DNA from: Trifolium pratense
Lineage: Eukaryota > Streptophyta > Magnoliopsida > Fabales > Fabaceae
Reading direction: 5' to 3'
Assembly: GCF_020283565.1 (NCBI RefSeq)
Contig: NC_060062.1
Location: forward strand, 19,316,127-19,380,126
DNA: 64,000 nucleotides
Below the pieces are notes generated by a model. The model did not search any database. It was not told where the DNA came from and saw nothing but the letters and a program-made list of their open reading frames with translations. The position numbers and the translations under genes are program-made. Below, piece by piece: positions 51,001-60,649 of the stretch (position 1 is the stretch's first letter; every line of letters starts with the position of its first letter).

Positions 51001-51718
51001 ATAGAGTGAGAAAGGCCACATGTTCTTCATCTGAGACTTCTTCATTCTCAGGTCCTGAATGTTTGAGGATAAAGGCAGAAAAGGCGTTTTCTTTGTAGTT
51101 TAAAGTGATGTTATCACTAACATCATCAGGGCTGTAAGTTTTGCCAGTGGGTCTTAACCCTGTGATAGCTGACACATCGAACAGGGTAGGTGTCATCATA
51201 CCACTTTTAAAATGAAAGGTGTTGGTAGATTTTTCAAAGAAATGCATCACAGCAATGAGCATTTCAGGTTGGTATTTGGGTCCTATCCTAGAGAACTGTA
51301 TTAACTCAAAGATTCCGTAATCTTTCCAGAATTTACCAAAGGATTGTTCCATTCGATCAAGCCAAGTAAGGTAAAGGCTATTTCCGTAATAAGGATGGGA
51401 TCGAAAGGGTTTATAATTTGTTAGCATATATTCAAAGTTATAGGGTTTGCTATCAAAGATTCTAGGCTCGCAAGTTTCTAGACATGGAAATATCTCGTCT
51501 ACTTCCCTAGTCAAGTTCATATCGTCTGGGATCGGACCACCGAAAGCATAAACATTTTTATCAATGGCAAAGGGAATCATTACCTGACTTTCCCAAATTT
51601 CTCGGTGCTCTTTGCTACCCTTGGGTTCTGGAACATACTTCATTCCATCATCAGCAACAGAGAAGTCGTTCCATTTTCCAGCAAAAGGAACTTGAAATTT
51701 GTTAGATGAAGACGCCAT
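48096..51718 (-). CDS. Antisense spliced gene within the retrotransposon: plant-mobile-domain-like protein (5 exons, about 1,099 aa)
   Basis: Minus-strand exons: 51718-50068, 49990-49905, 49826-49734, 49645-49256 and 49175-48096. All introns are 64-80 nt or so with GT-AG ends, and the exon sum is 3,300 nt, an exact multiple of three with a single stop. The N-terminal part (about 1-550) resembles plant mobile domain / aminotransferase-like proteins (EIFPCLETCEPRIF, MEQSFGKFWKDYGIFELIQF, LFDVSAITGLRPTGKTY). The middle is charged and Lys/Glu-rich (KEKREKQERKAKRKEEKKK), probably nuclear. The C-terminal about 250 residues are heptad-like coiled coil (SILDQFATTVQNLKRNSQKL, KWEAEIDSFRAEIVDREKK). A TATA box lies upstream. 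Antisense frames after pol are known in Tat-lineage elements such as Retand and Grande; the function here is unknown. It ends 134 bp from the pol stop, convergent. Confidence 0.85.
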
Positions 51719-51920
51719 GAAAGTTCTTGGGAAAACGAAGGAAAAGATGTAGATCTGAGATCTTGAAAGATGCGAACTGAAGAAGGTGATCAAAGATCCG
51801 GTAAGTTCAAATTTGTTTTGAATCTTTGATGTTTCAAGATTTGGAGAAAGATTTTGAGAGATTTTGGAGCGTGAAAAGCTTTGAAAGAAGTTGAAAAAGT
51901 TTCAACTGAAGTGACAGAGC

Positions 51921-51930
51921 CCTATTTATA
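51921..51930 (-). promoter_or_regulatory. TATA box of the antisense gene
   Basis: On the minus strand CTATAAATAGGGC is a near-ideal plant TATA box, about 205 nt upstream of the antisense ATG at 51718. The leader between them is purine-rich. It lies inside the element, outside the 3' LTR, so this gene does not depend on the LTR promoter. Confidence 0.65.
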
Positions 51931-52200
51931 GGCAATCTTGGATTAAGACAAAATTTAATTAAAAAGATAAATGCTGAAAAAGCGCTTTTTGTCTATTCCG
52001 ATTCAACTTCTCAGGCTGACGCGTGTCCCACTACTCAAAAGGGCGCAGAACGTGACAGTTTTGTAAGAAGTGAAACGGTTATCTTCTTAGATGCCATGAC
52101 ATCATCAAATCGAACTAAAGGGATGGCGTTTAGAAAGAAAGGTACTTTGAAAAAATGCCAATCTCTTATTTCATTCGAATCATTCAAATCGAAATAGGCA

Positions 52201-52215
52201 TTTTTGGGGGCAATT
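52201..52215 (+). other. Probable polypurine tract region
   Basis: TTTTTGGGGGCAATT lies directly before the 3' LTR start TGTTATCCC. The G run fits the plus-strand primer of Ty3-gypsy elements, although five bases (CAATT) separate it from the LTR. Confidence 0.45.
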
Positions 52216-53006
52216 TGTTATCCCATATTTTAGCTCAAGGTAAAATATGTTATAATCTCCAGTTCCAAGACATTTATTGCTATAAAAAACCTGTTGAGAT
52301 GGCTTTAGGTAGCCTTAGTCTTTAATGACTTCAAGAACAAGAGAATCTTAATGGAAAAGTTTCATAGCTCGAGATTGAAAGAATCTTTCGATGGAAGCCA
52401 ATGAATCGAAGTAATCAAGAATTGTGGACTTAGAGCAATTTTTATCTTTTAAGGGTGATTCGACTTCGACGGTTACAACGGTTTACAGGCCTTGGTTCAT
52501 TTCAAATGCAAAGGACGCGTGGCTGAAGTTTAGTAGTTTAACGTTAGGATAGACGTTGCTTAATTTTCTATAAATAGAAGTATATGTAGTCGAAGTAGGG
52601 GTCACAATTCATTTACACAAAATCTCAAACACTCAAAGTATCCATGCTAAAGCGAGAAACGAGTTATTCGAGAAAGATGTATGAATCGGTGAACCTTTAC
52701 ATTTTCTTTGTAACTTTTACATTCTAAATGCAAATTTACTTTTTCATAAGTCTTTATTTTCTTAAAGCGTTTACCAATTCTGCTTTTTATTGGTTCCCTC
52801 GTTCGAGTGAACTTGCTTTAATTGCATTTAACATATGTTTCAAGAAATTAAACATATTGTTCTTTTATAAAATAAGGATGTCTTCAAAAATAAACTTCCA
52901 AGTTTCCTTTAACAAAATGCATAAACAATTGTCCCGAGATTTACTAGTTGATCTCTCAAGTAATTAATTTAAACTAGCGGTTGTTTACCAAAAATCAGTG
53001 TAAACA
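52216..53006 (+). repeat. 3' LTR (791 bp)
   Basis: Same sequence as the 5' LTR on visual comparison, with no indel (constant offset 12,293). It ends GTAAACA followed by the target duplication CCCCT. Confidence 0.95.
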
Positions 53007-53535
53007 CCCCTCTAATTTTCAACTAAACACTAATCTGCCTTACTTTTTATTCCAAAGTGACAAGCATCTCCCCTCTTAACTAACACTGTTAGTTATCTAT
53101 ATGACACAGGGTGTAAGTATTGTGTTAGTAATTCAAACAAAAATATCAACAACACCCTCTGTGTTTTGAATTGTGGGTGTTTTGAATTGTTATCTACACA
53201 TTGGAAAGTGCCTTGTATGACGGCTATCTTTTTATGCTTCTATTAATTGAAGGTCGAAAGTCAAGTGGGTCTATGTTCATTGAGTGACCAACCAAATCAA
53301 AGTTTATTCGATTTGTTTCATTCCAAGCTCTATTTATAGTGTATTTGAGTTTGACACACATTGTAAGACACCCAAAATTCTAAATTTTTACGACCAACAG
53401 CAAACTCCAACATCTTTTGTAGACTTCAAATGGATACTCAAGATGTAGAGTTTTCTCATTATGAAACTGAAATACACCTATATAGGGTCCATGTTAGAGT
53501 GTCAAGTTCCACAATTTTCAACCTAAATTGGTCTT

Positions 53536-53643
53536 AAGTCATTAGGTTTAGTCTAGTGATGAGGGAGTTGAGTAGTATGCACGAGGTCTTAGGTTCGATC
53601 GTCATTGCCAACATTGTAAACAAAAAAGTCTTTAAAAAAAAAA
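53536..53643 (+). mobile_element. Short tRNA-derived SINE with 13-bp target duplication
   Basis: CTAAATTGGTCTT flanks both sides (53523-53535 and 53644-53656). The body has an A-box-like TAGTCTAGTGATGAGGGAG and a B box TAGGTTCGATCGTC, and ends in an A-rich tail. 108 bp. Confidence 0.75.
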
Positions 53644-53656
53644 CTAAATTGGTCTT

Positions 53657-54857
53657 GAAGAGGGAGAAAAAACTACGTTAAGATAAAAACTCAAGAATAT
53701 ATGTACCAAAAAAAAAAAAAAAAAAACTCAAGAATATTTTTATTGTTTTTTATGGTACATGTTTATTTTTAATGTTTCTAATTTAAAGGTATTATGTATT
53801 TAATGTTAATATTAATTTTCTTTATGGTACATGTTTATTATGTATTTAATTTATAATTTAATATAAGATAAACTTTTATAAAAAACATAATTCTTTTTTC
53901 ATATTAATATTAATTAAAAATACTTAAATTAATATTTTATGTTGCAAATAAAATAAAATATGAATATAATACTAATATGCGAGGTGAAAGTTTGAAACCT
54001 AAAGTGATTTCTTTAAAATTCTACCATTGGAGGAAAACACGATAGAGTTGCTTCATAAGGATGTGTGAAAACTCATAATGAGTTGCACTATCCGAGGTGC
54101 TCTTAGCACTTTAACGATGCTTTAATTAATTGATTGTAAAATGTGTGAAAACACTACATATATAAGGGAATTTCTTTTTGCGCCCCCATATTTCTCACAC
54201 GCCATGCTCGTTTCCATTTTGACCTTTTCGCTACCTAAGTAGCAGATGTTATAAATAAGAAATTTGTGGAAAAAACCCCGTCCGCTATTTAAGTAGAGAA
54301 ATGAGTTCGCTACTTAACTAGCTGACACCTCCTATAAATAAAAACTTTAAAATTTTACATTGTTGTTTACTTAAGTAGAGAACTTAGGTAACTAACACCC
54401 ATATACATGATTATTGTAGGATTTTACACGTAAATGATAATTTTAGAGGGCGTGCGAGAAAACTTAGGTGACTTGAAAAGAAGATCTCCGTATATAACAA
54501 CCATAATGGACAATAACTTAAATGGACCTAAATGCCATAAATCCTAATCTAAACAACAAACAACCTAATAAAAATTCAGCTAAACCAACAATTAATTGAT
54601 TCAAATGGTAAGAGTTTTGGTCTCCTTAAACATGTGTGACCAGGGGTTCAATTTCTGACTGATGTGTATGGAAAAAATTCATTTGGAAGGGGAGAACCCA
54701 CCTTATGTGCTCCACAGGTTCCCCAACGAAAATTAGTCATCACTAACAACGGTGAAAACTTTGTATTAGTATCATTGTAACAATAAAATCCAACTCATAG
54801 ATTGTATATCTTGAACCATGTACATTTCCTTTTAGTGATGTTTGATTTCTCCTGCAG
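53657..54857. other. AT-rich gene-free region with a dispersed repeat and a SINE-like unit
   Basis: 53660-54160 shows nothing but AT-rich sequence and A runs. About 54165-54480 is a repeat related to about 13640-13770 (shared TTTCTTTTTGCGCC, GCTCGTTT, TTCGCTACCTAAGTAGC-like palindrome, GACGTTATAAA and AAGTAGAG). About 54595-54745 has tRNA-like boxes (TCAAATGGTAAGAG and CAGGGGTTCAATTTC) and looks like a further SINE, without a clear target duplication. Confidence 0.45.
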
Positions 54858-55095
54858 AGAGTTAGCAACAGGGGAAGGCATAACCCAAATAAAAACTGGC
54901 AAATTGATTTCGTTGCCTGAGCAACAATTGTTGGATTGTGCCAGCAATGATGGGTGCAAAGGGACATTATGTGAACAAAGCGTTGGACTAAAGAACACAA
55001 GCAGATTATCCTTATAAGGCAACATATAAGACTTGTGATGATAATGATGATGATGCCAATCCTAAAGTCAAAATCAGTGGTTACATAGATGAAAA
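54858..55095 (+). pseudogene. Papain-type cysteine protease exon fragment
   Basis: After an AG acceptor-like TCCTGCAG the translation gives [20 protein letters not shown] followed by [12 protein letters not shown], the segment after the catalytic Cys in plant papain-family (C1A) proteases. A frame change then leads to [19 protein letters not shown] and KISGYIDEK, the next conserved part. The exon with the catalytic Cys and the His/Asn region are absent. Frameshifted relic. Confidence 0.7.
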
Positions 55096-55361
55096 GTTCC
55101 TAGTTACAGTGATGTCAATTCTAATTATCTATTCATTATGTATTTTCTTTGAAGAATGTTGCTGAATTGATTACTTAAATCAATGAAATAACAGAACAAA
55201 TGCATGAAATAACAAGCACGTCATATTACTTCTATTTGGAGAAAGACAATTTAGTTATTTGCATTTCTTCTACACTTTACAAACAAATACATGCCTTTAT
55301 TTGAAAAGCCAATTTACCATATATTATGTTAAATAGATTTAGTTTGAAAACTTAACAACAT

Positions 55362-55434
55362 GGGGATGTAGCTCAAATGGTAGAGCGCTCGCTTTGCATG
55401 CGAGAGGTACAGGGTTCGATACCCTGCATCTCCA
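55362..55434 (+). tRNA. tRNA-Ala (anticodon UGC)
   Basis: A 73-nt cloverleaf: acceptor GGGGATG pairs with CATCTCC plus discriminator A, D arm GCTCAAATGGTAGAGC, anticodon stem CTCGC/GCGAG with loop TTTGCAT (anticodon TGC at 55395-55397), variable region, T arm with GGGTTCGATACCC. The internal A box (TAGCTCAAATGG) and B box (GGTTCGATACC) are intact and there is no intron. A T7 run at 55439-55445 serves as the RNA polymerase III terminator. CCA is not encoded. Confidence 0.97.
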
Positions 55435-55438
55435 AATG

Positions 55439-55445
55439 TTTTTTT
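55439..55445 (+). terminator. Pol III terminator of tRNA-Ala
   Basis: A run of seven T residues, four bases after the tRNA 3' end. Confidence 0.8.
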
Positions 55446-55911
55446 CAATTTTCAATTATTTTGTGCGTGTGGCCAAATTACCTCCGAGGGTATTTTGAAT
55501 GGTAGAATTCGAAATTGAACAATTTTGGAACTTTAGTTTCCAAAATTTTCAATTTTTTACATAGTAAAAATCACTTTTTTTTTTCTTTCAAAATGACATC
55601 TTTTAAAAATGATTTCTATGAAAAGCTATTTGAAATAATTTTTTTGTATAGAGATTTTTTCAAAATTTTAGTATAAAAAATAATTATAAACAAAATGATG
55701 AAATACTTATAATTACATTTTAAGATAAGCTATTCAAACGAATTTTTCATTCAAAACTTTCCTTAAAAAATTCTTTGTTAAATAATTATCACAAAAATAT
55801 ATTTCACTATAAGAATCTATTTAAAAAAAAAACTATAACAAATCGGTTCTATAAGACTATTTCACTTCTTCAGAGTTAGTCTAATTATATAAGATTATTC
55901 GATATAAACAA

Positions 55912-56275
55912 GGCTAATGCTATGGTGGACCACCTTCACAAGTGGTCCACCGTGGACAAATGATCTATCGAATATGAATTTTACAAAATTCACTGTTGGA
56001 TTGAAAGTTTATATCGTATAGATCATCCATAAATTTTTTTAAAAATCATTTGATATGTTATTGAGGCCCATCAAGATTTACGTTATTTAATAAACTGTTA
56101 ATCTTGATATGTCTCAATAACATATCAAATGATTTTCAATTTTTCTATGGATGATCTATATGATATAAACTTTCAATCCAACGATAGATTTTGTAAAATT
56201 CATATTCGTTATAATGTTATTCATGACTGGTTCATCATGGACCACTTGATGAAGTGGTCCGTATTAGAATTTACC
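55912..56275. mobile_element. Mutator-like foldback MITE, 364 bp, 10-bp target duplication
   Basis: ATATAAACAA is repeated exactly at 55902-55911 and 56276-56285. The whole element is one long imperfect palindrome: GGACCACCTTCACAAGTGG left versus GGACCACTTGATGAAGTGG right, and in the centre ATCATTTGATATGTTATTGAG versus its exact reverse. No coding capacity. Confidence 0.88.
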
Positions 56276-56285
56276 ATATAAACAA

Positions 56286-57326
56286 TCATGGATAAAACTG
56301 ATTTAAGCCGCAAAAAGGAAAACAATATTTTCTGAAGGTGAAGCATAATTACGTGTTTAGCCAAAAAAAAAAGTTAATTAATTTCTTTAGACAAAATAAT
56401 AATTTTTACATTCTTGATAGATAAGAACTTGAAAATTCTTCAACTGTTGGAGCAGGGTTGGCATGTGGTGGTGGTATATAAAGTCTTGGAAACACCTTAG
56501 AAATCAGCCAATGTCTCATCAACTGAAATTCAAGCACAATGTACATCAAGAGTTTTTTTTTTTTTTTTTGAAAATACATCAAGAGATTGTTTTGCATCAT
56601 CATTGTTTCGAACATTCCGATGACTTCTTTTTTTGGGTTTAGAAACCTCTTTTTCCATCTTATAACGCTTATGCTTGATGTTTGATTCATTACCAACCAG
56701 TGCAGTTGCAATATCTCCAATATTACCAAGATATTATCAATAACTTGATTTGAATTTTGCCATCCATATGAGCATAATGAGCCTAAAGAGGCGAAATTGG
56801 GAGGAAATGATGGTAAAACATTATGCATGTTGAGGGTGGAGCTCATGGTCAACTTGAGCTAGGCATGCTGAAGGTGGACCTCACAGGCAAGCTGAACTAG
56901 ACATGTTGAGGTGGAGTTCCCGGTGACATGATGGTCAAAGTGTAATAGAGTATATATGGTATAGTTCTTCATACCAGTCTAGTAATCATTAATATTAAGA
57001 TATCCATAAGGAAAATTCCCACGAAAACCACTATTATTTGTTCTTACTAAATTTCCTCGGAATCCGACTTCTCTACTAACGAAAGGATTTGTTAAGTTTA
57101 AATTAGGTGGGCAGTAAATGTGACTTTTAATGGGGGAACAAAGCCTGGGGATTTAAATTGAAAGGTGGTGTATGCGTCTGTTCTTTGATTTAGAGAACTT
57201 TCTATATGACCTGAATGTATATTTGACTAACGACAAGGTTAAAAGTCAAATTAGTGCGTGGAAATTCATGGTGATGAGGCATGTTAACCTTTGGTTCATC
57301 CTCATTCGAGTTGTTGTCATTGCTCT
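56286..57326. other. Region without recognised gene
   Basis: A minus-strand open frame at 56406-56852 (148 codons) contains SFPPNFASLGSLCSYGW and a Lys run, and ends YIPPPHANPAPTVEEF. I do not recognise it, and its composition, with homopolymer runs of T, does not argue strongly for coding. A plus-strand frame at 57172-57405 runs into the inserted element at 57336 and has no known motif. Confidence 0.3.
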
Positions 57327-57335
57327 AATCATTAT

Positions 57336-58503
57336 GGCGCGGGCTAGCATGCACAAGGCTCCTAGGTCTCCCACCATGCACAAGGCTCCTTATGCACTGG
57401 ATTAAAAGTAATACATGATATTATGGTGTACTGTCAGCACTATATTATTATTTTTTTAATATTTTTTTTACTTTTTTTTTAATCGGCATTTTTTTTTATA
57501 ACTTTTTAGTTTTCGAGGGAAAAGTTTTTATGAGACTGTTTGGTAAGACCAATAAACAAACTAATTTATAAAAGTAATAAGGGAAAATAACATATTAGTA
57601 AAAAAAAACTAATTTTACCACGAGGAAAATAATAGCTGAGTCTTTATTAAAATAACATCGCTTTGTTCGGTAAAAATAACGAATGACTGATAAGCTAGCT
57701 GATAACTTATAGCTGATGAGTGATGATAGATAACTTATAGTTGATAAAATAAATGAAGTGTTTATAAACAAATATAATAAATGTGTTTACATTTATCATA
57801 TAATAATTTTTTATCCATATAATATAATAAATATTTTGAGATGCATGGGAGGGACGATGTAAATTGCATTTTCTTCAAATTGTCGACGTGATCAAAAGTA
57901 AAACGTTTGCCTGTACCAAAAAAAAAGTTTACCAAAAAACCTGTCGAAAAAAATTATTTGCCAAATAAAATATAACGTTTCGTAAAACAAAAAAGTATAA
58001 GTAAAACAATAAAAAAAAGCAGAATGTCTGGTAGGTAGAAGTATGTCATATTCAATTATAAAAAATAATAACTATAAAGGATAAAATTGGATTTTAGATA
58101 AAGTAATAAGGGTAAAAATTGAAGAAAACGTGATAAACTATAAGCTCAAAAGGTATTTAAAATTGCATATAAAAAATATTATTAAAATAAGTTATAAACT
58201 CATGGTAAAAAGAATATTACCAAACAACATATCTTTTAACTTATAAGATATAAGAAGTGAACTATAAATTAGTTTTTTTTATTGGTCTTGCCAAACAGTC
58301 TCATAAAGACTCTTCTTCCGAAAATCAAAAAGTAAAAAAAAAATATATATATTGCTGATTAAAAAGAAAGTAAAAAAAATTAAAAAAATAATGATATAAT
58401 GCTGACAGTACACCATAATATCATGTACTACGTTTAATCCAATGCATAAGGTGCCTTGTGCATGGTGGGAGACCTAGGAGCCTTGTGCATGCTAGCGAGC
58501 GCC
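57336..58503. mobile_element. Mutator-like element with about 235-bp terminal inverted repeats (1,168 bp)
   Basis: AATCATTAT flanks both sides exactly (57327-57335 and 58504-58512). The left end GGCGCGGGCTAGCATGCACA and the reversed right end GGCGCTCGCTAGCATGCACA agree, and the pairing continues through CAAGGCTCCTAGGTCTCCC, GGTGTACTGTCAGCA and GAGACTGTTTGG to about 57570 / 58263. The centre of about 690 bp is AT-rich with short repeats (GATAACTTATAG) and no transposase. Non-autonomous. Confidence 0.9.
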
Positions 58504-58512
58504 AATCATTAT

Positions 58513-60495
58513 TCCTTCTTTTGACCATATTTGTGTTTGTTTGACACCAAAGTTAGAGAATTTCAACCAACTCTTTCTAACTAAGTTCAACCAGGCTTGT
58601 CAATTTGTTGACAATAAAATTTATCACTTCGAACAAACAACTTCAATGAGCTATGTAGGATAAAATTTACAATCTAAAGTGCTAAAAATGTAAATAAAAA
58701 TAATAAAACAATTGCATTGGATGTAAAGAGTGAGTTTCATACATTAATTGAGAGTTGTACTTTCTTTGATTTATTTATTTATGTTGATTACCAGTCACCA
58801 AAAAAATGATAAAGGGACCAAATTGAACCTGTAGTTGAAAAAAAAGCATTTACCAGTTTCTTGCTATGACGTGCTCTATAGAAAAATTTGTGTTAATTAA
58901 CTTTTCTTTGTTAAGTTTTTACTGGCACGCATAATGATTTTGGTACCTAATATGAAATTTGATACTAACACAGTTTGGATTGAGATGGTCAAATAAATAA
59001 GTTTGGAATGAATTATTGTTTAACTTATCTAAAATAACTTATACAAATAAATAAGTTTTTAGGTATTATTTTTTAGTTTATTAAGATATTTTATAAACAA
59101 ATATTTTATAAAGATACAATTTTCGCTCGTAAAAACTTATAAATTTAAATAAAAACTTATTTATTTGTAGATTTATATAATTTAGTGCCTTTTTGTGTTT
59201 AACCTTTTGGTTATTAGAGTAGTTCGTTAACCACTTGAATTCAATCACTTAGTTATAGTTTAATGTTTTTAAATGAGGGTAAAATTGGAATAAAAATATT
59301 ATAACTTAATTCATTCTGCTTATTTCCAAAACGATGGAGTGGTAATTTTTTTTCATTCCTTCACTGAATATCCAAACAATGGAATGAGATTTGTGTTCTA
59401 TTCCGTTCCGCTCCACTCCATTCCATTATGTTCTATTTCACCCCGTTCTGTTCTGTACAATCAATCCAAACAGAACCTCAAACTCTAAAGACTTTTTAAA
59501 ATCTTCCAAGACTTTTTTCTTCTTCTACCGAATAGGACAACGACAACTATTACAAAAAATTTTCCCTTACAAATTTTTCCAATCAATCTATTTTCATTTT
59601 TATTTTTTTTGAGAAAATCTATTTTCATATTTTGACGGAGAATCTATATGGATACCAGTATACAATTGTTCAGGCATATTTCTCTAAGACGAATCCACTC
59701 AAACCTATGCCTATTGCTGGCAATGGATTTTACTCATTTTTTTAATTGATTCATGTTTTTTTTTTTTGTTTTTTATTTTTTTTTTATATACGATTGATTC
59801 GCAATTGAAAAGAAGATTTTTGGAATCCCAAAAAAAAGAAGATTTTTGGTTTTTTTCTTCCGTAAATTATGATTTGATTATTTTTTTCTTTTGTTTCTTC
59901 AACGTGTTTTTTTCACAACATTATTTTTTTTGGACTAATTTTTTTAATTTTTTTTGACAGATTAATTTTTACAATGTTTTTTTATTTTATTTTTATAATC
60001 AAAATATGAATTATAAAAAGTATAAGGTGTATTCAACGGTTCAACCCTTACAATTTGATGAAACTGCATTATATACTATGGAGACAAGTCAAAGAATCAC
60101 TACACCAATAAATAAAAAAAAAACAAGAAGTGTTTCCGGCAAGTAAACGCCCTACAAATGAAAACAACAAAATAAAGATAATCTGATCCACTAAAGAAAA
60201 CACATTAGCAACAACTCCTCTAAATATGGAGCCTTCAAAAAAATAAAAAAGCTCCTCTAAACATGGTATTGTTTCGAGAAAGAGAGGAAGGATTGGGTGG
60301 GGGAAGAAATTGGTGTTTATCGCATTTCTTTAACAAATTTGAACCATTAATTAAGTCAAAAAAAATAAATTTGAACCATTAAAACTATTTTTTCTTAAAA
60401 TTTATTGAAATCATAAAAATTCATAAAGTTCTTTGAAATCTTAAAAGTCTGTTTTAGAAATCCATTACAATCATGTGTTAAGAATTCTGATTGTA
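58513..60495. other. AT-rich gene-free region with a possible MITE
   Basis: About 58972-59475 has inverted end words (CAGTTTGGATTGA and TCAATCCAAACAG) and ATTCCATTCC-type GGAAT-rich inner sequence, a plausible old MITE without a readable target duplication. A related ATTCCATTCCATTTTGTTCC stretch is at about 26430-26460. The rest consists of poly-T/poly-A runs and no coding signal. Confidence 0.4.
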
Positions 60496-60639
60496 GGGGC
60501 GGGATGGTTAGCTCAGCTGGTTAAGCTAGTTGAACTAAGGGTTAAGGAGCAGGAGGTCCGGGGTTCAAGTCCTGGCAAAGGAGAAAAAACTAACATAACA
60601 TTGTAATATTAACAACTAACATTGCTTATAAAAAAAAAA
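60496..60639 (+). mobile_element. tRNA-derived SINE with 10-bp target duplication
   Basis: TCTGATTGTA occurs exactly at 60486-60495 and 60640-60649. The head has a very tRNA-like A box TGGTTAGCTCAGCTGGTTAA and B box GGGGTTCAAGTCCTG, and the 3' end is an A9 tail. 144 bp. The insert in the D/anticodon region and the missing acceptor pairing rule out a true tRNA gene. Confidence 0.85.
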
Positions 60640-60649
60640 TCTGATTGTA

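Larger units (their letters stand above)
39923..53006 (+). mobile_element. Complete Ty3-gypsy Tat/Ogre-like LTR retrotransposon (13,084 bp) with antisense gene
   Basis: Bounded by the 5-bp target duplication CCCCT (39918-39922 and 53007-53011). Order on the plus strand: LTR, primer-binding region, gag-protease frame, pol frame (RT, degenerate RNase H, second RNase H, integrase), then a minus-strand five-exon gene, purine tract and LTR. Both LTRs are 791 bp and start TGTTATCCC and end TGTAAACA; I saw no difference on reading them side by side. The dual RNase H, the DGG-type protease and extra coding capacity after pol are features of the Tat lineage. No chromodomain. All frames are open, so the copy is young and could be autonomous. 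Confidence 0.95.

Noticed and set aside
39923..53006. Ogre element in the strict sense
   Set aside because: Ogres have a further frame between the 5' LTR and gag and are usually longer. Here gag opens 126 bp after the LTR, so I keep the broader name Tat/Ogre-like.
59391..59957. Phe/Lys-rich small frames
   Set aside because: Translation of poly-T tracts; no coding evidence.
60496..60590. tRNA-like sequence with good A and B boxes
   Set aside because: The acceptor ends do not pair and there is extra sequence between D arm and T arm. A poly-A tail and a 10-bp target duplication show a SINE.
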